A stretch of DNA of 64,000 bases from Clostridium sp. (GTDB lineage: Bacteria > Bacillota > Clostridia > Clostridiales > Clostridiaceae). This document shows, piece by piece, positions 23,723-31,834 of this stretch. Each line of letters opens with the position of its first letter. Position 1 is the stretch's first letter. Under the pieces are notes generated by a model, which searched no databases, was not told the DNA's origin, and saw only the letters and a list, made by a program, of their open reading frames with translations. The stretch spans positions 1-64,000 of the forward strand of contig NZ_JAKVOI010000001.1 in the NCBI RefSeq assembly GCF_022482905.1. The letters run 5' to 3'. Made by a program: the position numbers and the translations under genes.

Positions 23723-24034
23723 ATGACCGTATTGGATGATATAAAAACTATAAGAAATATATCTGATAATAGCAAAGACAACCTTATAAATATTTATATC
23801 CGAAGGGCTGAAACTCTTATAAAAGAATATCTAAACTTGAATGATGATTCCACAGATATTCAAGAAGCTTATCCGGATGCGGTGGTTTGTTATGTTATTG
23901 AATGTCTTACCCGTAAAGGAAATGAAAATATAAAACAGTTCCAGCAGGGGGCGAGAAGTGGCACTTACGAAACTGGACTTAGTAAAGAAGTAATAAGCCT
24001 CTTACCTGCCCCGTATGTGAGGATGATGGGATAA
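23723..24034 (+). CDS. Head-tail connector protein (gp6-like)
   Basis: The 103-residue protein begins MTVLDDIKTIRNISDNSKDNLINIYIRRAETLI and carries YPDAVVCYVIECLTRKGNENI followed by SGTYETGL, the plan of HK97 gp6/SPP1 gp15-type adaptors that sit below the portal. Its stop overlaps the next ATG. Role is assigned from fold pattern and gene order. Confidence 0.82.
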   Translation: MTVLDDIKTIRNISDNSKDNLINIYIRRAETLIKEYLNLNDDSTDIQEAYPDAVVCYVIECLTRKGNENIKQFQQGARSGTYETGLSKEVISLLPAPYVRMMG

Positions 24035-24369
24035 TGCTACAGAATTTTACAGTAGGTATATATGTAAAAACTGAAGGACATCAGGATAGCCACGGTTCTT
24101 GGGTACCCGGAGAAGATCAGCATATAAAGGATATTGACTGCGATATACAGCCTTATTCACAAGAGCTTTTACTAAAGGAATATGGTTATAATATTGAAGT
24201 CAATAAGCGAATTTTTGTAGATTATTACGAGCCTTTAATTAAAATTGGTATCATTTTAAAGTATGTGAATAAACGTGGCGAAACTGAGGTATATGAAGTT
24301 AAGGCGATACCTTGGGATGATGAATATATGGAGGTGGCATGTCTTGAGTTACAAGAGCAATCTGAATGA
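24034..24369 (+). CDS. Head closure protein
   Basis: This 111-residue, beta-rich protein (DIDCDIQPYSQELLLKEYGYNIEVNKRIFVDY) matches the general pattern of SPP1 gp16-type stoppers, which seal the head and take up the tail. It lies between the connector and the HK97 gp10-like gene. Start is the ATG joined to the previous stop. Confidence 0.75.
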   Translation: MLQNFTVGIYVKTEGHQDSHGSWVPGEDQHIKDIDCDIQPYSQELLLKEYGYNIEVNKRIFVDYYEPLIKIGIILKYVNKRGETEVYEVKAIPWDDEYMEVACLELQEQSE

Positions 24370-24724
24370 TGTCCTGGACGCATTAGAAAAAGGGAAGAAA
24401 GATGCACTTACTACAATTGGCACTTTTGGAGTTGCCGAGGTGCAATTAAGAGCACCAGTAGGAAAAAAGGAAGATGGTGACATAGACCCTGGAAGACTTA
24501 AAGGAAATATAACGTTCCAGGTTCACGACGATAATAACGGCGTTGATATTGGTGCCACTAATGCGGTTGTGAATAAAAAGGGTGAGCCTTATGCCGAATG
24601 GGTTGAAAAAGGAACTTCTAAAATGGCAGCGCAACCATTTTTGGAACCTGCCGTTATGGACAACTTAAGTAAAATTGAAGAAATAGCAGGACAAAAAATA
24701 AGCGTAAATATGGGAGGTAAATAA
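24344..24724 (+). CDS. HK97 gp10-like tail/neck protein
   Basis: The 126-residue protein shows the gp10 pattern: a helical start (LNDVLDALEKGKKDALTTIG), VAEVQLRAPV, DPGRLKGNITF and the conserved PYAEWVEKGTSKMAAQPFLEPAV. Start is TTG 24344 behind GGAGGTGGC, overlapping the head closure gene by 26 bases; the frame is open further upstream but without a start of this quality. It acts at the head-tail interface. Confidence 0.85.
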   Translation: MSYKSNLNDVLDALEKGKKDALTTIGTFGVAEVQLRAPVGKKEDGDIDPGRLKGNITFQVHDDNNGVDIGATNAVVNKKGEPYAEWVEKGTSKMAAQPFLEPAVMDNLSKIEEIAGQKISVNMGGK

Positions 24725-24725
24725 T

Positions 24726-25104
24726 ATGTTAAATCTGTATGATAGGATATTTGAGATTATAAGTCCTATAGTGACAAGCTATGCGGAGCATTACCCAACA
24801 GAAATGACAAAGAAATATCCGTATGCAGAATTTAACTTTCCCTAATATAACTGCAAATAATGAATACAGTGACTTAAACCAGCTTCAAATTGATATTTGG
24901 AGTAATAAGAGTGGACAGGTCGCAGAAATTGAAGCTATTACAGACAACTTAGTAAAGGCCTTAAATAAAAAAATAATAAATACTGGTGATATGCTTATCC
25001 AAATATTTAAGGATAATCCATATCGTCTGAAGCTCCCGGACAGTGATATAAATATACAGCGCCGGGAGCTTCGATTTTTAGTGAAATTATATGAAAAGGG
25101 ATGA
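24726..25104 (+). CDS. Tail completion protein interrupted by a +1 frameshift (CCC TAA)
   Basis: The frame opened by ATG 24726 (MLNLYDRIFEIISPIVTSY) stops after 39 codons at 24843-24845. The +1 frame carries on without gap (NITANNEYSDLNQLQIDIW to KLYEKG, stop 25104). Joined, they make a 125-residue protein of normal length for DUF3168-type tail completion proteins. The switch falls at CCC_TAA (24840-24845), where the prolyl-tRNA could move to CCT while a stop waits. This may be programmed, as in Listeria phage PSA, or a simple mutation or sequencing error. Confidence 0.7.
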
Positions 25105-25110
25105 TTATAA

Positions 25111-25980
25111 ATGAATGGTACAGCAATAACGGGTTTTACTCCAAGTACTCCGAACCATCTACTTTTAGATGCAGGTGCAGTGTATAAAAATTATGGATTG
25201 CCTGACGAGGAATTACTTGGGGCAACTAGCGGAGGTAACGAGTTTAAAATAGCTCCGAAATTAAGACAGCCTAAAATAGATGGATTAAAAAGTAGTTATG
25301 CAAAAGGTATGGAGCTTATAACGGAAGTTGAAGTAACGCTAAAGACAAATATGCTTGAAGTTACGAAAGATATCCTTGTAATGGCTTTACTGGGAAAAGT
25401 AGATGAAAGCAGTAACGATGATTATTACGTTATAACAGGAAAGGCCACGATTTCCATAGATGATTATATAAATAATGTAGCTCTTGTAGCAAGACTAAGT
25501 GGCAGTAGTACTCCCGTGGTGATAATCCTTAAGAACGCTTTGAACACGGACGGACTGGATTTAAAGACCGAAGACGATAAAGACAATACTCTTCCGGTTA
25601 CATTTACTGGACACGTCGATCCTTATCGCCCTGATGATTTGCCATACGAAGTGCATTTTCCTAAAGTAACGGACGTATTTGGACTTGCAAGTGCAGTTGT
25701 ACAAGACGGTAAGGTAATTCTGTCATTTACTTCCGACGTAGCTGAAACAGTTCCTTTGAGCGGTTTTGTGGCAACAGTGGCAGGTGAAGCAGATGTAATT
25801 AGTTCTGTCGTAAGAGGAGAGGACGCAAAAACAATAGAACTTACTTTAACTACAGCGCCCACAGCAGGGCAGGCAGTAACTGTAGCTTACACGAAACCTA
25901 CGGAAGAAAATGAACAGGTAAAATCCGCAGTAGGAACGGCACTTGAAACTTTTAGTTCTATAAATGTGGTAAATAGTTAA
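25111..25980 (+). CDS. Major tail protein with Ig-like C-terminal domain
   Basis: The N-terminal 190 residues form the tail-tube domain typical of siphophages (LLLDAGAVYKNYGLP, EITEVEV-type strands, TVTFTGHVDPY-like end at VTFTGHVDPYRPDDLP). The last 95 residues (VFGLASAVVQDGKVILSFTSDVAETV to VAYTKPTEEN) are an Ig-like/SwmB-type decoration domain that would protrude from the tube. Start ATG 25111. It precedes the chaperone pair and tape measure, as usual. Confidence 0.88.
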   Translation: MNGTAITGFTPSTPNHLLLDAGAVYKNYGLPDEELLGATSGGNEFKIAPKLRQPKIDGLKSSYAKGMELITEVEVTLKTNMLEVTKDILVMALLGKVDESSNDDYYVITGKATISIDDYINNVALVARLSGSSTPVVIILKNALNTDGLDLKTEDDKDNTLPVTFTGHVDPYRPDDLPYEVHFPKVTDVFGLASAVVQDGKVILSFTSDVAETVPLSGFVATVAGEADVISSVVRGEDAKTIELTLTTAPTAGQAVTVAYTKPTEENEQVKSAVGTALETFSSINVVNS

Positions 25981-25994
25981 TGGAGGGATTTTAA

Positions 25995-26357
25995 ATGGCA
26001 GAGGAAAAAGAAAAATTATTGACAAGAGGTTTGAAGACCAAGGATTTGTTTAGCTTTACAAGAATAATTAAAAAAATGAATATAAAACCTGAACTTAAAA
26101 AGCTTGTAAAAGACGTAACAGGGAAAACAGAGGAAGAAAAAAAGGCTATGCAGCGGGATTTAAAAGTCGATATTATGTTTACTTTTATAGAAAGCATAGG
26201 AAACGCAGATCAGGAAATATATAAATTCTTAGGAGATTTGGCGGATAAAAAGCCAAAAGAAATTGAAGATCAACCACCACAAGACACTATGCAAATGGTT
26301 GAGGAATTATTTAACGAGGATGGGTTTGGAGATTTTTTATCTTCAGCAGTCAAGTAA
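25995..26357 (+). CDS. Tail assembly chaperone, short form (gpG-like)
   Basis: The 120-residue helical protein precedes a second frame that is joined to it by -1 frameshifting, as for lambda gpG/gpGT. It starts behind TGGAGGGATTTTAA. The C-terminal region reads VEELFNEDGFGDFLSSAVK in the zero frame. These proteins coat the tape measure before tail polymerisation and are not in the virion. Confidence 0.85.
   Translation: MAEEKEKLLTRGLKTKDLFSFTRIIKKMNIKPELKKLVKDVTGKTEEEKKAMQRDLKVDIMFTFIESIGNADQEIYKFLGDLADKKPKEIEDQPPQDTMQMVEELFNEDGFGDFLSSAVK
26333..26339 (+). promoter_or_regulatory. Programmed -1 frameshift site T_TTT_TTA
   Basis: Zero-frame codons are GAT TTT TTA, so the heptamer T_TTT_TTA fits the X_XXY_YYZ rule exactly. 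It lies 18 bases before the zero-frame stop, and the -1 frame is open from here to 26674. A GTCAAG...TTGACT-type pairing is possible just downstream (AGTCAA at 26349 with TTGACT at 26365). Confidence 0.85.
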
Positions 26358-26674
26358 ATGAAGTTGACTGCTTGGATATTTTATTAAACAGATATAATTC
26401 TTCTGTAATGGAACTGGATGTTGTTTACGGGCTTGAATTAATTAAGAAGGCTTATGAAAAACAAATAGACAAACAGTTATGGCAAATGTGGCTTGCAAAG
26501 TATCCTTATATGGATAAAGATACTTTTATTAGTTTTGAGAAATTTAAAGAAGGAATGACTGATGAAAATAAATCAGGGAAACCAAAACAGACAAAGGAAC
26601 AGATAATTGCCATGGCTGAAGAAATAAAAGCTGCGGATCAGAGACAAAGGGGGATAGAAAATGCAAATATTTAG
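26339..26674 (+). CDS. Tail assembly chaperone, frameshift extension (T domain)
   Basis: Read in the -1 frame after the slippery site, this extension continues IFSSQVNEVDCLDILLNRYN to MAEEIKAADQRQRGIENANI and gives a fusion of about 226 residues. It contains YPYMDKDTFISFEKFKEG, a pattern seen in Gram-positive phage gpGT extensions. It overlaps the tape measure start by 14 bases. It is probably not translated separately, since no good start precedes it. Confidence 0.82.
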   Translation: MFSSQVNEVDCLDILLNRYNSSVMELDVVYGLELIKKAYEKQIDKQLWQMWLAKYPYMDKDTFISFEKFKEGMTDENKSGKPKQTKEQIIAMAEEIKAADQRQRGIENANI

Positions 26675-29600
26675 TTTAGTAGGTTCTATCCTCTTAAAAG
26701 ACAACGACACTAAAGGCAAACTTAAGGATATAGATAATACTGCAAAGCAGACAGGAAATAGTTTTGATTCTGTGTTCGATAAAATGGGAAGTACTGCGGT
26801 AAAAATTGGCGGTGAAATCGGTACTGCTATAGATAACATAGATAAGAAATTTCAACTATGGATGGCAGAAAATAAAAAGACGGCCAGTAGCAGTGAAGTA
26901 AGCGCCAAGGCTCTCGAAACTTATAAGGGCAAGATGCAAGCATTGTCCGAAGAAATTGAAAAAAGCCAAAAAGCCTTGAAAGGCGTTGCTGATGAATTTG
27001 GAAAAGGTTCTACTGAGTATAAAGAAGCTGAAAATCGAGTTATAGATTTAAAACTTAAATATAAAGAACTTGAGGACGAAAGTGGCAGGCTTCAAAAAGC
27101 TACCAACTCTATAAATTTTAAAAAGATTGCAGAAAGTGCAGCATCCGTGGGATCCACTATGACAATGAAATTTACAACTCCTATACTTGGAGCGTTAGGA
27201 TTGGCGGCAAAATCGGCTACAAGTTTTGAGCACCAGATGGCGGATATAAGAAAGGAAATTGTCGCAAGTGGTGTTCCTATAGCACAAGTAAATAGCCTTA
27301 TGTCACAGATGTCAAAAAGTTCTATTGCTTGGAGTGAAGATTTTGGACAGTCTACAGATGATATAAATGAAGGGCTATTGACTCTTGTAAAAGATGGCTA
27401 TAGTGCTGATGAAGCTATGAAGATAATGCATAATTCGCTTTATGCCGCAAGAGGTGCCAATGAAGATTTATCTACTACAGTTGACGGACTTGGTTCCAGC
27501 CTTGAAGCTTTTGGGTTAAAAACAAATAATGCAGCGCAAACAGTAAAAAATATGTCTAAGTTAACAGATGCTTTTGCCTACGTAAGTAACCACACCAAAG
27601 GTAGTATGAGTAGTTTAAGTGAAGCTTCTAGTATTATGGGCTCAACTTTTACGGCATTAAAAATTCCTATGACACAAGCCGCATCTGCAATTGGTATATT
27701 GCAATCAAATGGTATAGATGCAAGTACTGCCGCAAATTCTTTGAAAGCTGGGCTTGTAAATTTAGTAAACCCGACAGATCAAATGTCTGCTGCCATGCAG
27801 AAAATGCATCTTGAAGTATTTAACGTTAAGGGTCAAATGAAAGATCTCCCTACAATCCTAAATGATATAGAAAAAGGGACTAAAGGATGGACCGATCAAC
27901 AGAAACAAGCTGCCATTGCTACCTTATTTGGAAAGGAATCTTTGTCCAGTTGGAATGTGCTTTTAAACAAAGGCGGAGATCACCTCGGAGAATTATCCAA
28001 AGGCGCAGAAAATGCAACGGGTGAAGTACAGAAATTGTCTGATGCCATGAAAGATACTCCGGAGAACCAATTTAAGGAATTAAAAGAGAGTGTACACGCT
28101 TTGGGCATTGCTTTTGGACAGGACGTTTTACCAGTATTGACGCCATTTATAAAAAGTTTGACAGATATGATAAAAGCTTTTAGTAATTTAGATGATGGCA
28201 CGAAAAAAGTAATTTTGACTTTTGCAGGCATAACCGCCGCGACTGGTCCGTTGCTATCAATTTTCGGTCATACTTATGACAATGTAAATAAATTGAATGA
28301 GTTTTTAGATAGGGCAAAAATAGGAGAAAAACTTTCTGGAATATTTACTAAAGTTCCCAAAGTAGCCCCTACAGCAGTATTTACAGGATTGGTGAATGGA
28401 TTAAGTATAGCGGGAGCTGCAATATCTAGGTTTATTACTGGACCATGGCTATTGCTTGGTAACAGCTTTAAGGCTCTACCTAATTTAATTAGAAATTTTT
28501 CTTTTGCAGGAATCGCAGAGAAAATAATCACACCATTTAAAAATATACCTACATTATTTACCGGAATATTTGGTAAGGTTCCAGGTATATTTACGGGGTT
28601 TAGAACTGTTCTAACTGGTTTTGCATCTACAATTATCAGCTTAGGTCCTAAAGTAATTACGGGAATTAGATCTATGTTTAGTATTCAGGGGATCATGACA
28701 GGCGCAAGAGCGGCATTAGGGTTATTTACAAACCCTTGGGCGGTATTAATTTTGGCTATAGTTGCAGGTGTTGGAGCTATAATTGCCAATTGGGATAAAA
28801 TAAAAGCTTTTGCGCAAAAAATATTTGGTGGAGATACAACTCAAATATTTACGCAGTTCAAGGAATTTTTTACACAGGTTTGGACCGACATACAAGCTAA
28901 TTTAACGGCCGCGTGGAATTATATAGGACCAACAATAACTAATGCAGTAAAAGAAATACAGAGTTTTTGGAATGAAGTTTGGCCACAGATAAAGCAGGTT
29001 TTCGTGGAAGTATGGGACGTCATGAAAGTTTTATTGGCTCCTGCAATGGCGGCAATGTATACTGCTATTTCAGGTGGTATAGGACTTATAAAAGGAATTT
29101 GGGGCCCTGCTTGGAACTTGCTAAAAGATACTCTTAAAACCGCATGGGACTTAATGAGAGATGTTGTTAAAACTGCATGGGATCTTATTTCTGGAATAAT
29201 TAAAGTCGGTCTTGATATTCTTACAGGAAACTGGGGCAAAGCTTGGACTGATATGAAATCCACATTTAGCAATCTTTGGAAAGATATAAAAGGTTTATTC
29301 GGAGATATGGCTAAAGATGCTATCAATTGGGGCAAAGATTTAATACAAGGTCTAATTGATGGCATAAAAGGAATGATTGGCGGTGTAGGAGATGCGGCTA
29401 AGGCGATAGGTGATAAGATAAAAAGTTTTCTACATTTCAGCCGACCAGATGAAGGGCCACTTAGAGATTACGAAACGTGGATGCCTGATTTTCTGCAAGG
29501 TTTAGCTAATGGCATAATAAAAAATAAGGATATTATTACAAAGGCAATGCAAGGCCTTACAGGTTCTATGTCTTTAGGAAACAGTAATAATTCTAATAAA

Positions 29601-31124
29601 GATTATGGACAGAATTTAAATAAATCTCTGGGTGAAGGTATTTCTGATAGTACAGACCAGGTGACAAAGCCAGTTAATAATCTCGTGACTACAGTGTCCA
29701 CCACAATTGATAATCTTGTTAGCTCCTTTACCCAAAACGGCCAGAATAGCGACACTAATTTAGGAAATGGAATAACAGATAATGCAAATGCAACTATTAA
29801 TCCACTAAATACCTTAATAACTACAATAACCACAGGAGTGAAAACATTTGTGCAGGCTTGTATTGGACATGGACAGGACACAGATACAAACCTTGGCAGT
29901 GGCATAACAAATAAATCCGGCGAAGTGATTAATGCTGCAAATACTGTAACTACTAAAGTGGGTAACAATTTAGATACTTTCGCTAAGGGCTCTATTAAAT
30001 ATGGACAAGGCGCGGATACATCTATAGCTACAGGAATAACCAATACAGCTAATAGCGTTACGAGTGCCGCTACTAATTTAGTAAATAAAGTTGGAAGTAT
30101 ATTAAAAACTTTTGCAAGCAGTTGTGTTTCTATAGGTAAATCCATAGGCGATTCCATAGCAAGTGGGATGAAATCCAGTGAAGCTAACGCTGTTTCTATA
30201 GCAAAAGAACTTACGCAAAAAGTAATAGATGCTTTTACCAACAAAGATGGCTTTGACATACACAGTCCTTCCAGAAGATTATTTAAAATAGGCTCTTATG
30301 CGATACAGGGACTTATAAATGGATTTTCTTCTATGGATGTTAAAAACTTTTTTCAGAACAAAATTGCGAGCATGATAGGGAGTGCCAGTGGCGTAGGTGG
30401 AAGCTTGCAAAGCTGGCTTGCTACAGCTCTTGCGATAACAGGGCAAAGTATGGCAGCGCTTCCAGCGCTCGAGCAAATAGCAATGCACGAAAGCGGTGGC
30501 AATCCTAATGCTATAAATTTATGGGATTCTAATGCGGCGGCAGGGCACCCAAGCAAAGGACTAATGCAGACCATAGATGAAACTTTTAATAGATTTGCTA
30601 TAAAAGGATTAGGCAACATATGGAATCCTATAGCAAATGCTGTAGCCGCAATAAGATATATGGTGTCCCGTTATGGCAGTGTTATGAATGTACCAGGCAT
30701 AGTAAGCATGGCAAATGGTGGCTCCTACGTTGGCTATGCAACTGGTACAGACAATGCGAGTGAGGGTGCTCATCCGGTCGCAGAAAATGGAATTGAAATA
30801 GTTCTTGGTAAAGCTCTTAAATGGTTTAGTGGCGGAGAAACAGTCCTTAATAATGCAGACAGCATGAAACTTATAGGAAATATAAAAACTGCCATTGATA
30901 CAGTTAGAAGCCTTGGAAATATGAGCTTTAATTCAATTCCTGCTATAAAAACTGAAACCAAGAAAGATAAAACTGATTCTGAAAGTGGCAATAGTAATAA
31001 ACCAGCGAATATATATTTTGTAATAAATAGTGAAGCTGTGGCAAAAGCAACGATTGACGATATAAATAAGTTGCAAGGAGATATACAAATTAAAACCACG
31101 AGATTAAGGAGGGGTCGTAAATGA
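26661..31124 (+). CDS. Tape measure protein with transglycosylase domain
   Basis: The 1487-residue protein sets tail length. Residues 60-130 are a coiled coil; residues 180-480 are the TP901-type core (HQMADIRKEIVASGVP, then TTVDGLGSSLEAFGLKTNNAA). Several hydrophobic stretches lie between 500 and 720, and Trp-rich repeats around 740-880. A repetitive Asn/Thr/Gly region (1000-1170) repeats the pattern DTNLGSGIT. Near the C-terminus ALEQIAMHESGGNPNAIN with GLMQTIDETF is a lytic transglycosylase (SLT) domain for local wall opening. At roughly 1.5 angstrom per residue a tail of about 200 nm is expected. Confidence 0.95.
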   Translation: MQIFSLVGSILLKDNDTKGKLKDIDNTAKQTGNSFDSVFDKMGSTAVKIGGEIGTAIDNIDKKFQLWMAENKKTASSSEVSAKALETYKGKMQALSEEIEKSQKALKGVADEFGKGSTEYKEAENRVIDLKLKYKELEDESGRLQKATNSINFKKIAESAASVGSTMTMKFTTPILGALGLAAKSATSFEHQMADIRKEIVASGVPIAQVNSLMSQMSKSSIAWSEDFGQSTDDINEGLLTLVKDGYSADEAMKIMHNSLYAARGANEDLSTTVDGLGSSLEAFGLKTNNAAQTVKNMSKLTDAFAYVSNHTKGSMSSLSEASSIMGSTFTALKIPMTQAASAIGILQSNGIDASTAANSLKAGLVNLVNPTDQMSAAMQKMHLEVFNVKGQMKDLPTILNDIEKGTKGWTDQQKQAAIATLFGKESLSSWNVLLNKGGDHLGELSKGAENATGEVQKLSDAMKDTPENQFKELKESVHALGIAFGQDVLPVLTPFIKSLTDMIKAFSNLDDGTKKVILTFAGITAATGPLLSIFGHTYDNVNKLNEFLDRAKIGEKLSGIFTKVPKVAPTAVFTGLVNGLSIAGAAISRFITGPWLLLGNSFKALPNLIRNFSFAGIAEKIITPFKNIPTLFTGIFGKVPGIFTGFRTVLTGFASTIISLGPKVITGIRSMFSIQGIMTGARAALGLFTNPWAVLILAIVAGVGAIIANWDKIKAFAQKIFGGDTTQIFTQFKEFFTQVWTDIQANLTAAWNYIGPTITNAVKEIQSFWNEVWPQIKQVFVEVWDVMKVLLAPAMAAMYTAISGGIGLIKGIWGPAWNLLKDTLKTAWDLMRDVVKTAWDLISGIIKVGLDILTGNWGKAWTDMKSTFSNLWKDIKGLFGDMAKDAINWGKDLIQGLIDGIKGMIGGVGDAAKAIGDKIKSFLHFSRPDEGPLRDYETWMPDFLQGLANGIIKNKDIITKAMQGLTGSMSLGNSNNSNKDYGQNLNKSLGEGISDSTDQVTKPVNNLVTTVSTTIDNLVSSFTQNGQNSDTNLGNGITDNANATINPLNTLITTITTGVKTFVQACIGHGQDTDTNLGSGITNKSGEVINAANTVTTKVGNNLDTFAKGSIKYGQGADTSIATGITNTANSVTSAATNLVNKVGSILKTFASSCVSIGKSIGDSIASGMKSSEANAVSIAKELTQKVIDAFTNKDGFDIHSPSRRLFKIGSYAIQGLINGFSSMDVKNFFQNKIASMIGSASGVGGSLQSWLATALAITGQSMAALPALEQIAMHESGGNPNAINLWDSNAAAGHPSKGLMQTIDETFNRFAIKGLGNIWNPIANAVAAIRYMVSRYGSVMNVPGIVSMANGGSYVGYATGTDNASEGAHPVAENGIEIVLGKALKWFSGGETVLNNADSMKLIGNIKTAIDTVRSLGNMSFNSIPAIKTETKKDKTDSESGNSNKPANIYFVINSEAVAKATIDDINKLQGDIQIKTTRLRRGRK

Positions 31125-31834
31125 TACCGTACAATGGAATAACTTTTAATGGCAAGCATAGTTTGAATGATTTCGGACTGTGGGTTGAAGAAAAATCAAT
31201 AGAACCTCCTCCTAAAGTTAAGGTTTTGGAATCTGTACCATATATGCATAGCAAATATGATTTTAGCACCATAGGTTCTGGCGGAGAAGAGGTCTTTGAT
31301 GCCAGGACCATTACAGTAAAACTTGCATTGCTTTGTTATACGCGAGAAGAGTTATATACTGTTTACAGTCAAGCGTTGGAATGGCTTATGGATTGTGGCC
31401 AAAGTAAGTTAATGTTTGACTTTATGCCCGATTTTTATTTTCTTGCAAGAGTAGATGAAGCTCCGAAGCTTGATGAGTTTATAGACAACGGAGATTTGGA
31501 AGTTACTTTCGTGGCAGAGCCTTTTAAAATATCCACCTCTTTTATGGGTGACGATATTTGGGACACCTTTAATTTTTTAGCAGATTACACGCAATATACG
31601 AATCAATTTGCCATAGACAGTGAAACCACTGTAATTATGTACGACAACGGCAGGTTGATAAAACCTGTAATAAACTGCACCGCCGCAATGACTGTAACTT
31701 ACGAAGGTAAAACCTATAATCTAAACGTAGGTGATAACAAATTGTGGGACTTGAAACTTAAGAACGGTAAAAATGAATTGATATTTAACGGTAATGGAAC
31801 GGTAAAAATTCTATTTAGATGGGAGAGATTGTAA
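31121..31834 (+). CDS. Distal tail protein (Dit)
   Basis: The 237-residue protein has the N-terminal signature of siphovirus tail hub proteins (ITFNGKHSLNDFGLWVEEKSIEPPPKVK, then VPYMHSKYDFS) followed by the galectin-like C-terminal half. It forms the hexameric hub between tail tube and tip. It overlaps the tape measure stop (ATGA) and the next start, so the three genes are coupled. Confidence 0.9.
   Translation: MIPYNGITFNGKHSLNDFGLWVEEKSIEPPPKVKVLESVPYMHSKYDFSTIGSGGEEVFDARTITVKLALLCYTREELYTVYSQALEWLMDCGQSKLMFDFMPDFYFLARVDEAPKLDEFIDNGDLEVTFVAEPFKISTSFMGDDIWDTFNFLADYTQYTNQFAIDSETTVIMYDNGRLIKPVINCTAAMTVTYEGKTYNLNVGDNKLWDLKLKNGKNELIFNGNGTVKILFRWERL

Noticed and set aside
29700-30180. Repeated motifs in the tape measure as DNA-level tandem repeats
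   Set aside because: The repetition is at protein level (DTNLGSGIT-like units) with divergent codons, so it is a protein feature and not a recent DNA repeat.
29603-30259. Long open frame on the minus strand inside the tape measure gene (and another at 28919-29365)
   Set aside because: Shadows of a repetitive, compositionally biased coding region; no ribosome binding site and the plus-strand gene is unmistakable.
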